NCBI GenBank assembly: GCA_963812795.1
Contig: CAWEWG010000012.1
Span: forward strand, 104,767-168,766
DNA: 64,000 bases
Direction of reading: 5' to 3'
Source of the DNA: Hyphomicrobium_A sp963812795
GTDB lineage: Bacteria; Pseudomonadota; Alphaproteobacteria; Rhizobiales; Hyphomicrobiaceae
Position 1 is the first letter of the stretch, and each line of letters starts with the position of its first letter. A model generated the notes under the pieces. That model did no database searches and was not told where the DNA came from. It worked only from the letters and a program-made list of their open reading frames with translations. The translations under genes were made by a program, and so were the position numbers. Positions 48,714-56,044 of the stretch are shown here, one piece after another.

Positions 48714-49208
48714 TTAGTGAGCCAGAAAAACATCTCCGATGTCGGCCCTAGGCGTCCCCATTTTTGCGCTGAACAGTCGAGCATTTGCTTCCCGAAGCCG
48801 TCGGCAGACTTCCCGACCCATGTTCATCTGTATCAGCGCAAACTGCTTCAGATCCTGCGCGGACACTTGGTAGAGGTTGGCGGCTGAAATTTTGATTGCC
48901 GTGCAATCTTCTACTGCGTGGACGGAGGCGCTGCGTGCACAGTGATCCATCACTGCCATCTCCCCGAAACAGTCGCCTTCTTTTAGGGTTTGGAGGAGGT
49001 AGTCCTGTCCGTGCCAGGATTTCAGCACGTCGGCTTCACCTTTCTCCAGGACGAACATCGAGTCGCCTTGCTGATGTTCGCGGAAAAAAAACTCGTTCGC
49101 GGCGACCGGCACGATCGGGCAGAAACTGAGCAGGAATTCGAGGGTGTCTGCCCTGATTCCTCCGAAGATGGGCATGCGCTGCAGCAATTCGATCCGCGCT
49201 TCTTGCAT
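48714..49208 (-). CDS. Stand-alone cyclic-nucleotide-binding domain protein
   Basis: A 164-residue protein with a cNMP-binding beta-barrel: LLQRMPIFGGIRADTLEFLL, FFREHQQGDSMFVLEKGEAD, and the phosphate-binding cassette EGDCFGEMAVMDHCARSASV. The helix after the barrel (LKQFALIQMNMGREVCRRLR) is present but no helix-turn-helix follows, so unlike Crp it should not bind DNA by itself. The Arg of the cassette is present. It may act as a sensor subunit or regulate a partner. It is convergent with the coiled-coil gene. Confidence 0.8.
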   Translation of the reverse strand: MQEARIELLQRMPIFGGIRADTLEFLLSFCPIVPVAANEFFFREHQQGDSMFVLEKGEADVLKSWHGQDYLLQTLKEGDCFGEMAVMDHCARSASVHAVEDCTAIKISAANLYQVSAQDLKQFALIQMNMGREVCRRLREANARLFSAKMGTPRADIGDVFLAH

Positions 49209-49401
49209 GGAAGACCCTCATACGGGGCGGGGTCTGCTGCACCGCAGACCACCAGATTGGCTCCCCAAGTTGGGATTAGCAAAAGATATTGGACGTACCC
49301 TGTGGACTGCACAAGATCGCCACGTTGCGGCCTAGCTGAGGACAGAAGCTCCGACGACAGAGAGTGGAGTTTGTGTTTTGGGCGGAGTGCTAGGACTTAC
49401 T

Positions 49402-49560
49402 ATGCCACTGCGATATCAAAGACGCCTCGCGCTAGTGCGAGTTCGGATCGAAGAGATTGAAGACAGCGTCTCTGAGACGGTCGTCGTCAGCACTGAGGCA
49501 CGCGAAGAGTTGCAAGATCTCTACGCCGAGGCTGACTTCCTCGAACAGCTCGCTGCCTAG
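49402..49560 (+). CDS. Small helical protein of unknown function
   Basis: A 52-residue frame, MPLRYQRRLALVRVRIEEIE then DSVSETVVVSTEAREELQDL and YAEADFLEQLAA. It is amphipathic and acidic at the C-terminus, like small regulatory or toxin-neutralising proteins, but no partner is evident. An upstream start at 49378 is open. Its TAG stop (49558-49560) overlaps the stop of the minus-strand gene, so the two genes collide tail to tail. Confidence 0.4.
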   Translation: MPLRYQRRLALVRVRIEEIEDSVSETVVVSTEAREELQDLYAEADFLEQLAA

Positions 49561-49730
49561 TCGCTTTCCAGATCGATGACAGCTTTGGCGATCGCGCGAT
49601 CGTCTTTGTCGCGCGACTTCGCCTTCTCGTGCACGCTGTCCGCAAGATCCTCTTCGAAGCTTTCAACTGGCCGCTCTGGCTCGTCGGGCTGACGCTTACC
49701 AGCGTCGGGGTTGGGTTGCTGCTTGGCCAT
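49557..49730 (-). CDS. Small acidic hydrophilic protein with duplicated start region
   Basis: A 57-residue protein, MAKQQPNPDAGKRQPDEPER, then PVESFEEDLADSVHEKAKSR and DKDDRAIAKAVIDLESD. The start codon segment is tandemly duplicated: an identical ATG segment lies 22 bp upstream, with the strong ribosome-binding site (AAGGAGA). That upstream ATG is out of frame because 22 is not a multiple of 3. So the copy translated well gives a short nonsense peptide, and the true protein must start at the poorly placed second ATG or not at all. Confidence 0.5.
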   Translation of the reverse strand: MAKQQPNPDAGKRQPDEPERPVESFEEDLADSVHEKAKSRDKDDRAIAKAVIDLESD

Positions 49731-49752
49731 TGTTGGGTTGCTGCTTGGCCAT
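49709..49752. repeat. 22-bp tandem duplication over the start of a small gene
   Basis: Two copies of a 22-bp unit beginning ATGGCCAAGCAGCAACCCAA on the minus strand (49731-49752 and 49709-49730), differing only in the last base. It is a recent duplication that separates the ribosome-binding site from the functional start. Confidence 0.9.
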
Positions 49753-49826
49753 TAAAGTTCTCCTTCAAAGCCGAAGGCGGATGAGGGTTAGTTAGTTCCC
49801 TAAGCGAATTGCGCACCATTTCATAG

Positions 49827-50666
49827 TCAAGCGGAAGTTGCGCGCTGGCCAGCTCGCCGGTGCGCGTACGCATGGCTGATCTCGGCACCGAACAGCACGA
49901 TCTGCGCCGTGTAGTAGACCCAGATCAGCAGCACGACGAGGGAGGCTGCGGCTCCATAAGTCGATTCCAGCCCCTGGCTGCCGATGTACCAAGCGATGGC
50001 GAGTTTGCCGGCCTCGAACAGTAGTGCCGACGCCAGCGCGCCAGGCCAAACGTCGCGCCAACGCACGGGCACATCGGGAAACCACTTGAACAGCATGGCG
50101 AAGAGGCCGGTGAGCACGCCAAGCGAGATGGCGAAGTTCACGCCCTCCCAAAGCAGCACCTCCGACCCGGCGGTGCCGGCCCAAGTCGAGATTCCGGCCA
50201 GCACCGTGCTTATCACCAGCGAGACCATGAGCAGGAAGCCGAGGGCCATGACACCGGCGAGCGAGATGAGATACGTCCGGAGGTACCACCACACGCCGCT
50301 GCCCTGCGGATCGGGTGCGTCCCAGATGGTATTGAGCGCGTCCTTTAGCTGGACGACGACCCCGAGCGCTGCGATCAGCAGCAGCACGACTCCAACGATG
50401 GCAGCAATTCCTCCCCCGTGCGTGGAAGAAGCGCCTTTCAGCATGGCTTCTACGGCTTGCCCACCGTCAGGACCGAGCAACTCGCGGAACTGCCCGGTCA
50501 ACGACCCACGCACCGCGTCCTGTCCAAACCACAGGCCCGCAATGGCGATGACAATGAGCAGCAGGGGACCGAGAGAGAACACGGAGTAATAGGCGAGTGC
50601 CGCGCCCAGCCGCGCGCTACGGTGCCGCGACCAGTTGTTATAGGCAGTGGTGAGGACGTTCCACAT
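49827..50666 (-). CDS. YihY/BrkB family inner-membrane protein
   Basis: A 279-residue protein with about six membrane helices and the family start WSRHRSARLGAALAYYSVFS, LGPLLLIVIAIAGLWFGQDA; later AIVGVVLLLIAALGVVVQLK, DALNTIWDAPDPQGSGVWWY, and WRDVWPGALASALLFEAGKL, ending AQIVLFGAEISHAYAHRRAG. The family was once named RNase BN in error; its role (transport or envelope) is not settled. It is a common companion of stress genes in Rhizobiales islands. No frame problem. Confidence 0.88.
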   Translation of the reverse strand: MWNVLTTAYNNWSRHRSARLGAALAYYSVFSLGPLLLIVIAIAGLWFGQDAVRGSLTGQFRELLGPDGGQAVEAMLKGASSTHGGGIAAIVGVVLLLIAALGVVVQLKDALNTIWDAPDPQGSGVWWYLRTYLISLAGVMALGFLLMVSLVISTVLAGISTWAGTAGSEVLLWEGVNFAISLGVLTGLFAMLFKWFPDVPVRWRDVWPGALASALLFEAGKLAIAWYIGSQGLESTYGAAASLVVLLIWVYYTAQIVLFGAEISHAYAHRRAGQRATSA

Positions 50667-50716
50667 GCGCTGAGCAACGCTGCCAGGAACGCCGCGTTCC
50701 GCTAGAGCAGGGACAG

Positions 50717-50827
50717 CTAACGCAAACCGAGTTGGTCTCCTACACGCTGTTGCTGATGCTGCAGTTGAAGCAGCAGCAGGGTAGACAGATCAGCGGGCGG
50801 ATCTCGCTCAGTCTGTGTCAGGGTCAT
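50717..50827 (-). CDS. 36-residue Leu/Gln-rich ORF
   Basis: Starts MTLTQTERDPPADLSTLLLL with a ribosome-binding site (AGGAGC) 5 nt upstream and ends QQQRVGDQLGLR. The Leu and Gln runs form a probable helix. No family is known. Its size makes it uncertain, but the ribosome-binding site is better than chance. Confidence 0.35.
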   Translation of the reverse strand: MTLTQTERDPPADLSTLLLLQLQHQQQRVGDQLGLR

Positions 50828-50899
50828 TTTTCTGCTCCTGTCCGGGCTGGGGACGTGCGCCAGCACAATGCAACGACCCCACAGGAGTTCCTCTGATCA

Positions 50900-51112
50900 T
50901 CAGTTCCGGGGGCGGTCAGAAGCGCGCCGCCTAATCGGCTTGTTGTCAGCTGTCCCATTGACCTCATGGTTCGGCGCCTGATCAGCGCCGGGGATCTTGT
51001 CGCCGGCTATCTTGTCCGTGGGATCGAAGTGCGGGTCGTCCTCGCGGTTGATATGCCGACGCTCCCGCTCGCGAAGACTTTCCGGTTTAGGCGTGTCGTG
51101 CGGCAACGTCAT
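50900..51112 (-). CDS. Small hydrophilic protein
   Basis: A 70-residue charged protein, MTLPHDTPKPESLRERERRH then INREDDPHFDPTDKIAGDKI and ending PIRRRASDRPRN. Predicted disordered. Its ATG overlaps the stop of the upstream small gene (ATGA), indicating a coupled pair. Such hydrophilin-like proteins often accumulate under stress, but this is a guess from composition. Confidence 0.55.
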   Translation of the reverse strand: MTLPHDTPKPESLRERERRHINREDDPHFDPTDKIAGDKIPGADQAPNHEVNGTADNKPIRRRASDRPRN

Positions 51113-51312
51113 CGCGTGCCCTCCTCCTTGAAGCTCTCGGTATCAGGATCATACTGACCCTCCACACGCCGGAGGTCCTTCTCCGTCTGCGTCTTTACCC
51201 GTCCGGCGTCGATGTCAGGGCCTGTTCCCGCTTTTAATGGGATCGGGGAAGGGTGGTGACGAGGCGCATCGCGCTCGTCGTCAGTGCCAGCAAGCCAGTC
51301 GAAAAAACCCAT
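51109..51312 (-). CDS. Small hydrophilic protein, coupled to the next gene
   Basis: A 67-residue protein, MGFFDWLAGTDDERDAPRHH, then PDIDAGRVKTQTEKDLRRVE and GQYDPDTESFKEEGTR. The N-terminal FFDWLAG may be a short amphipathic anchor. The ribosome-binding site GGAGAG lies just after the stop of the 24-residue membrane peptide. It forms a compact three-gene unit with 51322-51396 and 50900-51112. Confidence 0.6.
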   Translation of the reverse strand: MGFFDWLAGTDDERDAPRHHPSPIPLKAGTGPDIDAGRVKTQTEKDLRRVEGQYDPDTESFKEEGTR

Positions 51313-51321
51313 GGTTCTCTC

Positions 51322-51396
51322 CTAGTGGCCAACCATGCCTGTCGCGTATAGCGCGATCACAACGCATGCGATCATTCCAAGTAGCCAGTACTTCAT
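51322..51396 (-). CDS. 24-residue membrane peptide
   Basis: MKYWLLGMIACVVIALYATG followed by MVGH and a stop. It is essentially one hydrophobic helix. The next gene begins 9 bp downstream with its own ribosome-binding site. No strong ribosome-binding site precedes it (GAGG lies 13 nt away). It may be the first product of the small operon or a leader peptide. Confidence 0.4.
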   Translation of the reverse strand: MKYWLLGMIACVVIALYATGMVGH

Positions 51397-51495
51397 GTGG
51401 GGCACGGGACCTCAACAGGGGCATTTTGGGCAGCTATAGAGCGCAGACCCAAGCGGGCCTTTACGTCCGGCAGTAGCGACGTGCAGACTATAAAC

Positions 51496-51525
51496 GGCAG
51501 CCGCCCGGATGAAGGAGCGGCTGCC
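51496..51525 (-). terminator. Hairpin downstream of the 51563-51916 gene
   Basis: Perfect 9-bp stem GGCAGCCGC / GCGGCTGCC with a 12-nt loop, followed on the minus strand by GTTTATAG. It probably ends transcription of the secreted low-complexity protein gene. Confidence 0.55.
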
Positions 51526-51562
51526 ACGAACGCGAAAATTCCAAGGAACGGCGCTCTGAACC

Positions 51563-51916
51563 TTACTTGCTGCTGCCCGACGAAGCTGGCGGGGTCGCGG
51601 ACGGGGTGGTCGTCTTGCTTCCGCCGCTGTCACCCGTTGAAGCGCCTTCCGACGAGCTCTCGCTCCCGGCGGTACCGGCTGCCCCTGGCTGATGCTCGAC
51701 CTTGACGTCCTTTCCGGGGCTGCGGTCAGAGGTCTTGCCGCCAGCAGTGTCCTGCTGGTTCTGCGGCGTCTGCGTTGCCTTGTCAGGCGAGCGGTCGGAG
51801 GTCTCACCAGCTTCCTGACCGGGCTGCATCTGCGTGTTCGCGTTGCCGGCGTCCTGGGCGAAGGCGGCCGGGGCAACGACAAGGGCAGCGGCGATGGTTA
51901 TGTATTTAAGGGACAT
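51563..51916 (-). CDS. Secreted low-complexity protein
   Basis: A 117-residue protein: signal peptide MSLKYITIAAALVVAPAAFA, then a Gln/Asn/Thr/Ser/Gly-rich chain with an imperfect repeat (GETSDRSPDKATQTPQ and GKTSDRSPGKDVKVEHQ) and a Ser/Gly end. No folded domain is expected. It may be a periplasmic disordered protein; function unknown. A hairpin follows the stop. Confidence 0.6.
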   Translation of the reverse strand: MSLKYITIAAALVVAPAAFAQDAGNANTQMQPGQEAGETSDRSPDKATQTPQNQQDTAGGKTSDRSPGKDVKVEHQPGAAGTAGSESSSEGASTGDSGGSKTTTPSATPPASSGSSK

Positions 51917-52029
51917 TTTTCTTCTCTTGGTTGTTCATCCCAGATAGACAACGGCGGTGCCGTCTACCGCGTTCCGCGCAGCGGTCAGAGACGGACCAAC
52001 CGCAGATGCTGACGCGCGCGAGCTGCGGA

Positions 52030-52053
52030 GTCCGCTTTGGGTCAGAAGCGGAC
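52030..52053. repeat. Palindromic repeat, island family
   Basis: The cleanest single unit: arms GTCCGCTT and AAGCGGAC around TGGGTCAG, followed by GTCGACGCG. It lies between the secreted-protein gene and the acyl-CoA dehydrogenase stop. Confidence 0.75.
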
Positions 52054-52093
52054 GTCGACGCGCAGCAGTCACCTCGGCACCTTCAATAGCAGC

Positions 52094-53311
52094 TCACTTG
52101 CCGAGCATGCGATCGCTGATGATACGGCGCTGTATCTCGCTTGTCCCTTCGAAGATCGTGGTCAGACGGGCGTCGCGCCAGTAACGCTCGACACGTCGCT
52201 CGGTCGTATAGCCGTTGCCGCCGTGGAGCTGCATGGCCTGATTGGTCACGCGAACGGCCATCTCCGTTGCCAAAAGCTTCACCTGCGCGCTTTCGCTCTC
52301 TGCGGCGTCCCCGGTATCGAGCAAATGCGCCACCTGCTGCCAGTAGGCGCGGGCCTGCGCCACGTCCGCCGCCATGTCAGCTAGAGCGAAACGCAACGCT
52401 TGGAATTCGGCGAGCGCCTGGCCGAATTGCTCGCGCTCCTGAAGGTATGCCCAGGTATCCTCCAACGCTCCTTGGGCCACGCCAACGGCGCGTGCCGCCG
52501 TGTGAACGCGCGCGATGTTGAGGCCGCGCTGGACGGACGCGAAACCGCCGGAGTCCGCATCCGCCCCTTGGTCGCCGTAGAGTCCCGTAAGGCGATCGCT
52601 TTCCGGCACGCGCACGCCGTCGAGCACGAGGTCGTAGGTCATGAAGCCGTGATAGCCGACCTTGTCGATCACCTGCCCCGTCATACCGGTCGGAAACGTT
52701 CCCGGCTTCTTGACGACGAGAAACGGCTCGAGCCCCGCCGAGCGTGGCTCGCCTTCCTCAGCATCGCGCGTACGCGCCAGCACCTCAATGAAGTCGGCAT
52801 TGAACGCGAAGCCCGCCCACCGCTTCGTGCCGGAGAGCACCCAGTCGTCGCCGTCGCGCACGGCGCGCGTTTCGACACCGGCGAGGTCGGAGCCGGCGCC
52901 GGACTCGCTCAACGCGATGGAGCCGATCCATTGACCGCGCGCGGACTTCTTTAGCAGGTCGCTCCGCCGCGCTGCATCGAGGGTCTGCGTGCCCAGTCCT
53001 TGCCCGCGTGCAAGAATGCTCCCGACCGACAACCAAGCGCGCGCTAACTCCTCCGAGACGAGGCAGTATTCAAAGACACCGAGGCCCAAACCCCCGCTTT
53101 CGGCAGGAATGGTGATCCCGAACCAGCCTCGGGCTCCCATGTCATCGATTAAGGAGCGGGGCATCTCCCCTTTCTGGCGATCCAGATCGTCGGCGATCGG
53201 CAGCACGACGTCGCGCGCAAAGGCGCGCGCATCCGCCTGCAGCGCCACGCGCTGTTCAGTGCGCCAGGGGGTGAACAGCTCAGGCGGGCTAGGCTGCCTG
53301 CGGTCAGACAT
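52094..53311 (-). CDS. Acyl-CoA dehydrogenase family protein
   Basis: A 405-residue flavoprotein of the acyl-CoA dehydrogenase family. The FAD-binding loop appears as GSIALSESGAGSDLAGVETR and WVLSGTKRWAGFAFNADFIE. Later blocks are FGQALAEFQALRFALADMAA, MAVRVTNQAMQLHGGNGYTT and ERYWRDARLTTIFEGTSEIQ, all standard. The catalytic Glu position is compatible with the FEGTSEIQ region. The substrate is not evident. It stands alone in the island with the repeat on its 3' side, and lies between stress-type genes. Confidence 0.88.
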   Translation of the reverse strand: MSDRRQPSPPELFTPWRTEQRVALQADARAFARDVVLPIADDLDRQKGEMPRSLIDDMGARGWFGITIPAESGGLGLGVFEYCLVSEELARAWLSVGSILARGQGLGTQTLDAARRSDLLKKSARGQWIGSIALSESGAGSDLAGVETRAVRDGDDWVLSGTKRWAGFAFNADFIEVLARTRDAEEGEPRSAGLEPFLVVKKPGTFPTGMTGQVIDKVGYHGFMTYDLVLDGVRVPESDRLTGLYGDQGADADSGGFASVQRGLNIARVHTAARAVGVAQGALEDTWAYLQEREQFGQALAEFQALRFALADMAADVAQARAYWQQVAHLLDTGDAAESESAQVKLLATEMAVRVTNQAMQLHGGNGYTTERRVERYWRDARLTTIFEGTSEIQRRIISDRMLGK

Positions 53312-53401
53312 CGGTGTGGAACTCGTTACCCAGAGCGCAGAAAAGCAGCCGGTGCGGTCCTACTTCGGCCCGCATCGCTGCTCGTAGGATTGCCGAATGC
53401 T

Positions 53402-53548
53402 CTACTTGCGGCGCATTGCTTGACGGACGCCGGCACGCTTCGTCGAAGCCTTGGCCCGCTCGGTTTTGCGCGGAGCCTTGCGAGCGCTCTTGGAAGGGAG
53501 CCGCGCGGCCATTTCCTTCAGTTCCAGCGGACTTAGGGGCCTACCCAT
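53402..53548 (-). CDS. Small basic Lys/Arg-rich protein
   Basis: A 48-residue protein, MGRPLSPLELKEMAARLPSK followed by SARKAPRKTERAKASTKRAG and ending VRQAMRRK. The start has an adequate ribosome-binding site (GAGGTCATC). The basic tail suggests nucleic-acid or ribosome contact, by composition only. A longer frame upstream adds 13 codons without a better signal. Confidence 0.5.
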   Translation of the reverse strand: MGRPLSPLELKEMAARLPSKSARKAPRKTERAKASTKRAGVRQAMRRK

Positions 53549-53629
53549 GATGACCTCACGAATTGTCTCTTGGGAGCAAAACACCACGGTCCGTCTGAAA
53601 GTTCCCCAGCATGTTGAGCGCCACCTAAG

Positions 53630-53702
53630 TCGGCTCAGGGTCAGAAGCGGACATCGTCCGCGTCGCTGCGAATGTCAGCTTTGGGCCAGAAGCGGACATC
53701 AG
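53630..53702. repeat. Pair of palindromic repeats, island family
   Basis: Two units: CTCAGGGTCAGAAGCGGACA and AGCTTTGGGCCAGAAGCGGA, separated by about 25 bp. The remaining part of 53549-53863 contains no recognised gene. Confidence 0.75.
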
Positions 53703-53863
53703 GAGCGTGCGACGCGCGACGCCTGCGGCAACGAGCGAAAACCCACTCAAATTACTCAATGGTCGAGCCACCCATCGGCTGACGTGAAAGCCGCGCAGAG
53801 CGGCCGCTATCGCTTCGCCGTTAGGACGCGGCGGCTTCTTGATTATCGACAGCTGCTTGTCGC

Positions 53864-54382
53864 CTATTTCGGGATGACTCCGCAGGCGATGCGGCCCTTG
53901 CCGCCGCCATTCTCCGGGTTATCGGAATAGTTATCGCCGCCTTCGTGGATCATCAGGCTGCGGCCGGCGATTTCGGCGAGCTTGACGCCTTTTATCGTCA
54001 CCGTCTGATCTATCTTGCCGCCCGTGGCAGTGAGCTTGGGCAGATCGCCCTCGTGTCCGCCGCCGTCAGGTCCCTTGTGCGATTTCGTGGCGTGCGGATC
54101 GTAGTGGCTTCCGGCTGCAAGTCCCGCTTCCGTTTTGCCGTCCTTCTCGCCTGGTCCGCAGTCGCCCTTCTCATGCACGTGGAAGCCGTGATCGCCATCC
54201 GCGATGCCGGAGACGCTCACCTTCATGGCCACGCCGCCATCCGTTTCGCTCAAGGAGACGGAGCCGAGCGATTTTCCTGTGCCCTCCGCAGAGATAGTAT
54301 TGATTTTAACGTCCTGACCAGCCGCCAATACCCCGGCCGTCGACAGAAGAAGCGCTGAAACCGTTGTGGCAACGCGACCCAT
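53864..54382 (-). CDS. sodC: Periplasmic Cu/Zn superoxide dismutase
   Basis: It dismutates superoxide in the periplasm. The 172-residue protein has a signal peptide (MGRVATTVSALLLSTAGVLA), copper ligands in GDHGFHVHEKGDCG, zinc-loop residues in AGSHYDPHATKSHKGPDGGG and HEGDLP, the later His in GRSLMIHEGGDNYSDNPENG, and the conserved Cys pair and Arg in GKGRIACGVI. All active-site residues look present. The ATG is preceded by GGGAGATG. It is alone, near the integrase end of the island. Confidence 0.92.
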   Translation of the reverse strand: MGRVATTVSALLLSTAGVLAAGQDVKINTISAEGTGKSLGSVSLSETDGGVAMKVSVSGIADGDHGFHVHEKGDCGPGEKDGKTEAGLAAGSHYDPHATKSHKGPDGGGHEGDLPKLTATGGKIDQTVTIKGVKLAEIAGRSLMIHEGGDNYSDNPENGGGKGRIACGVIPK

Positions 54383-54970
54383 AAGACATCTCCCTGCAGA
54401 GTGATTTCGATGAATCTCAATCCTCATCGGTGCCGGCGCGTTCCCCGCAAACCTCACATCAGCGCCTGCTGCGCCGCGGACCCGCTCAGTGGCACGCTGT
54501 CCCGCGACCGAAGATCGGAACATGAAAATCGTTCGCGGCGTTCGGTGCTTTAGAGTTGACGCGCGCTGAGGGTGGGCGCCTGCAGGGACGGCTGCTTCAA
54601 CTCGAAGGTTCAATCCGGTCTCTCTAACGCGGGCGTTGCCGGGCGTGCGATGTGGCTCATTCCCCAACTCGGTGCCACAGCCACTTGGTGTGGAACACCG
54701 ACGCGTAGTGGATCGCGGCCGACGCCTGCAGGCCGGCCACATCCTCATCGAGATCAGGCCGCAGCTCCTGGATGGCGGCTCTCGCCGCCAACCATGCTGG
54801 GTGATCGAGTTGGCCTGACTGGCGTCTCCGGCACTCTGCCAACCATATTCGGCCATCCGGTTCGGCCACAGCGCTAGGCATCAACTAAATCGCGCTGGAG
54901 GGACCCGCGCGAAAAACGTTCGCCGACATCGACGAAGCTGCCGGACGCTCCGTGCGCTGCGATTGGAGAA

Positions 54971-54992
54971 GGGCGGCTTGTGAGGGCCGCCC
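54971..54992. terminator. Hairpin related to the one at 44431
   Basis: GGGCGGC / GCCGCCC stem with an 8-nt loop, followed by TATTCGTTT on the plus strand. Resembles an intrinsic terminator with a poor T-run. Confidence 0.45.
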
Positions 54993-55087
54993 TATTCGTT
55001 TGCTGTAACTTCCGCAGAGATCATCCGAAGTGAGTGTGAAGACGGAGAGATCAGCTACAGCTCGTGAGGGCTAGAGCTAGATGCAGC

Positions 55088-55119
55088 AGCCGGGCGGGAT
55101 GCGGGGTCTCCGCCCGGCT
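55088..55119. repeat. 10-bp perfect hairpin
   Basis: AGCCGGGCGG (55088-55097) pairs with CCGCCCGGCT (55110-55119), 12-nt loop. No adjacent gene explains it. Confidence 0.45.
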
Positions 55120-55660
55120 GAGGCCACCCTCAGTCCGCCTCGCGACGGACCATGTGACAGGCTAACTTCTTAAATTCGTATGGCCATTTTACGTCGCCGC
55201 AGCGGCTTCCAAAGCGGCTCAGAATGCGGGTGCGCCGCGTACTGAAAAGTTTTGCTGATCGTGGAAATGCGCTCGCGTCGCACTCGTGCCGGTTGAGGCT
55301 TTGGATAAAGGACGCTGAACTCCGGGGGGAGGAGCCAGCGTCCCGATTGGCGCCACAAGGCCTGAGGGTGTAGGCCATCTCCTCGCGGGGACGGGGAAAG
55401 TGGCGCGTGAGAGTACGGTACTCTTTATTCAAAGAACTCATAGCAAGGTCGGAGTTAAGCTCTCGAGGGGCTCGACCACATCATCTCTCGGCCCCGTGAA
55501 CTACACTTTCAGCAGCAGGGCGGGGTTGTGTCGGCTCTCGAGATCGTCGATGCGGACGGGGTTCGAAACATTGTGAAATTTAGAGCGCCGCTGATGCTGC
55601 CGGCCCCGTAGAAAAAGACCAAGCAAAACCGCCGGCCAGTCGCCGACCGGGGATCTGTCG

Positions 55661-55792
55661 ATGATCGCGCATGACCTCAACGCCGTCGCGTTTCCAAAGC
55701 TGACGGACGAACAGATGGCGGGCCTCGAACGTTGCAGCGCGGCGATGCTCAAGCGCTTTCGCGACGGAGATGATCGTGCTCATCTCGCTTGA
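55661..55792 (+). pseudogene. N-terminal fragment of a cNMP-binding regulator or fused reductase
   Basis: A 43-residue frame, MIAHDLNAVAFPKLTDEQMA then GLERCSAAMLKRFRDGDDRA. It resembles the first 40 residues of cyclic-nucleotide-binding proteins in which a thioredoxin-reductase-like domain follows (AVAFPKL-T-x-x-Q-M...R-x-R-D-G). The barrel that should follow is absent, so it is a truncated remnant or broken by a frameshift after RFRDGD. Identification is from memory of the family pattern. Confidence 0.4.
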
Positions 55793-56044
55793 GTTCAACC
55801 CACCTCAGGCACGATCGATCGCCCCCCAACAGTTTAGGCGCGCGCAACCGCCGGCCTCTGAGCGGGCCTAGCCCTCTGCGTCATCGTCGGTCGTTTGCAT
55901 GGCTCTATCTTGCTCGCGCACGGCCCAATAAACGCCGCCGAGAGGTGACAACCACTTGCGCGAGATCGAGATCGTGAACAACGAAACCGGCGAGGCGCAA
56001 ACGCTGACGACGGCCGCGGTTTTCAGCTTTCATTGGGGCCGAGG

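Larger units (their letters stand above)
54383..55660. other. Gene-poor stretch in the island
   Basis: About 1.3 kb without a firm gene. The best candidate is a minus-strand frame ending at 54657 (74 residues from MPSAVAEPDGRIWLAECRRR, then HPAWLAARAAIQELRPDLDE), protein-like but without a good ribosome-binding site. It also holds two perfect hairpins: 54971-54992 (GGGCGGC / GCCGCCC, related to 44431) and 55088-55119 (AGCCGGGCGG / CCGCCCGGCT). A plus-strand piece near 55530 (EIVDADGVRNIVKFRA) looks like debris. Confidence 0.4.
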
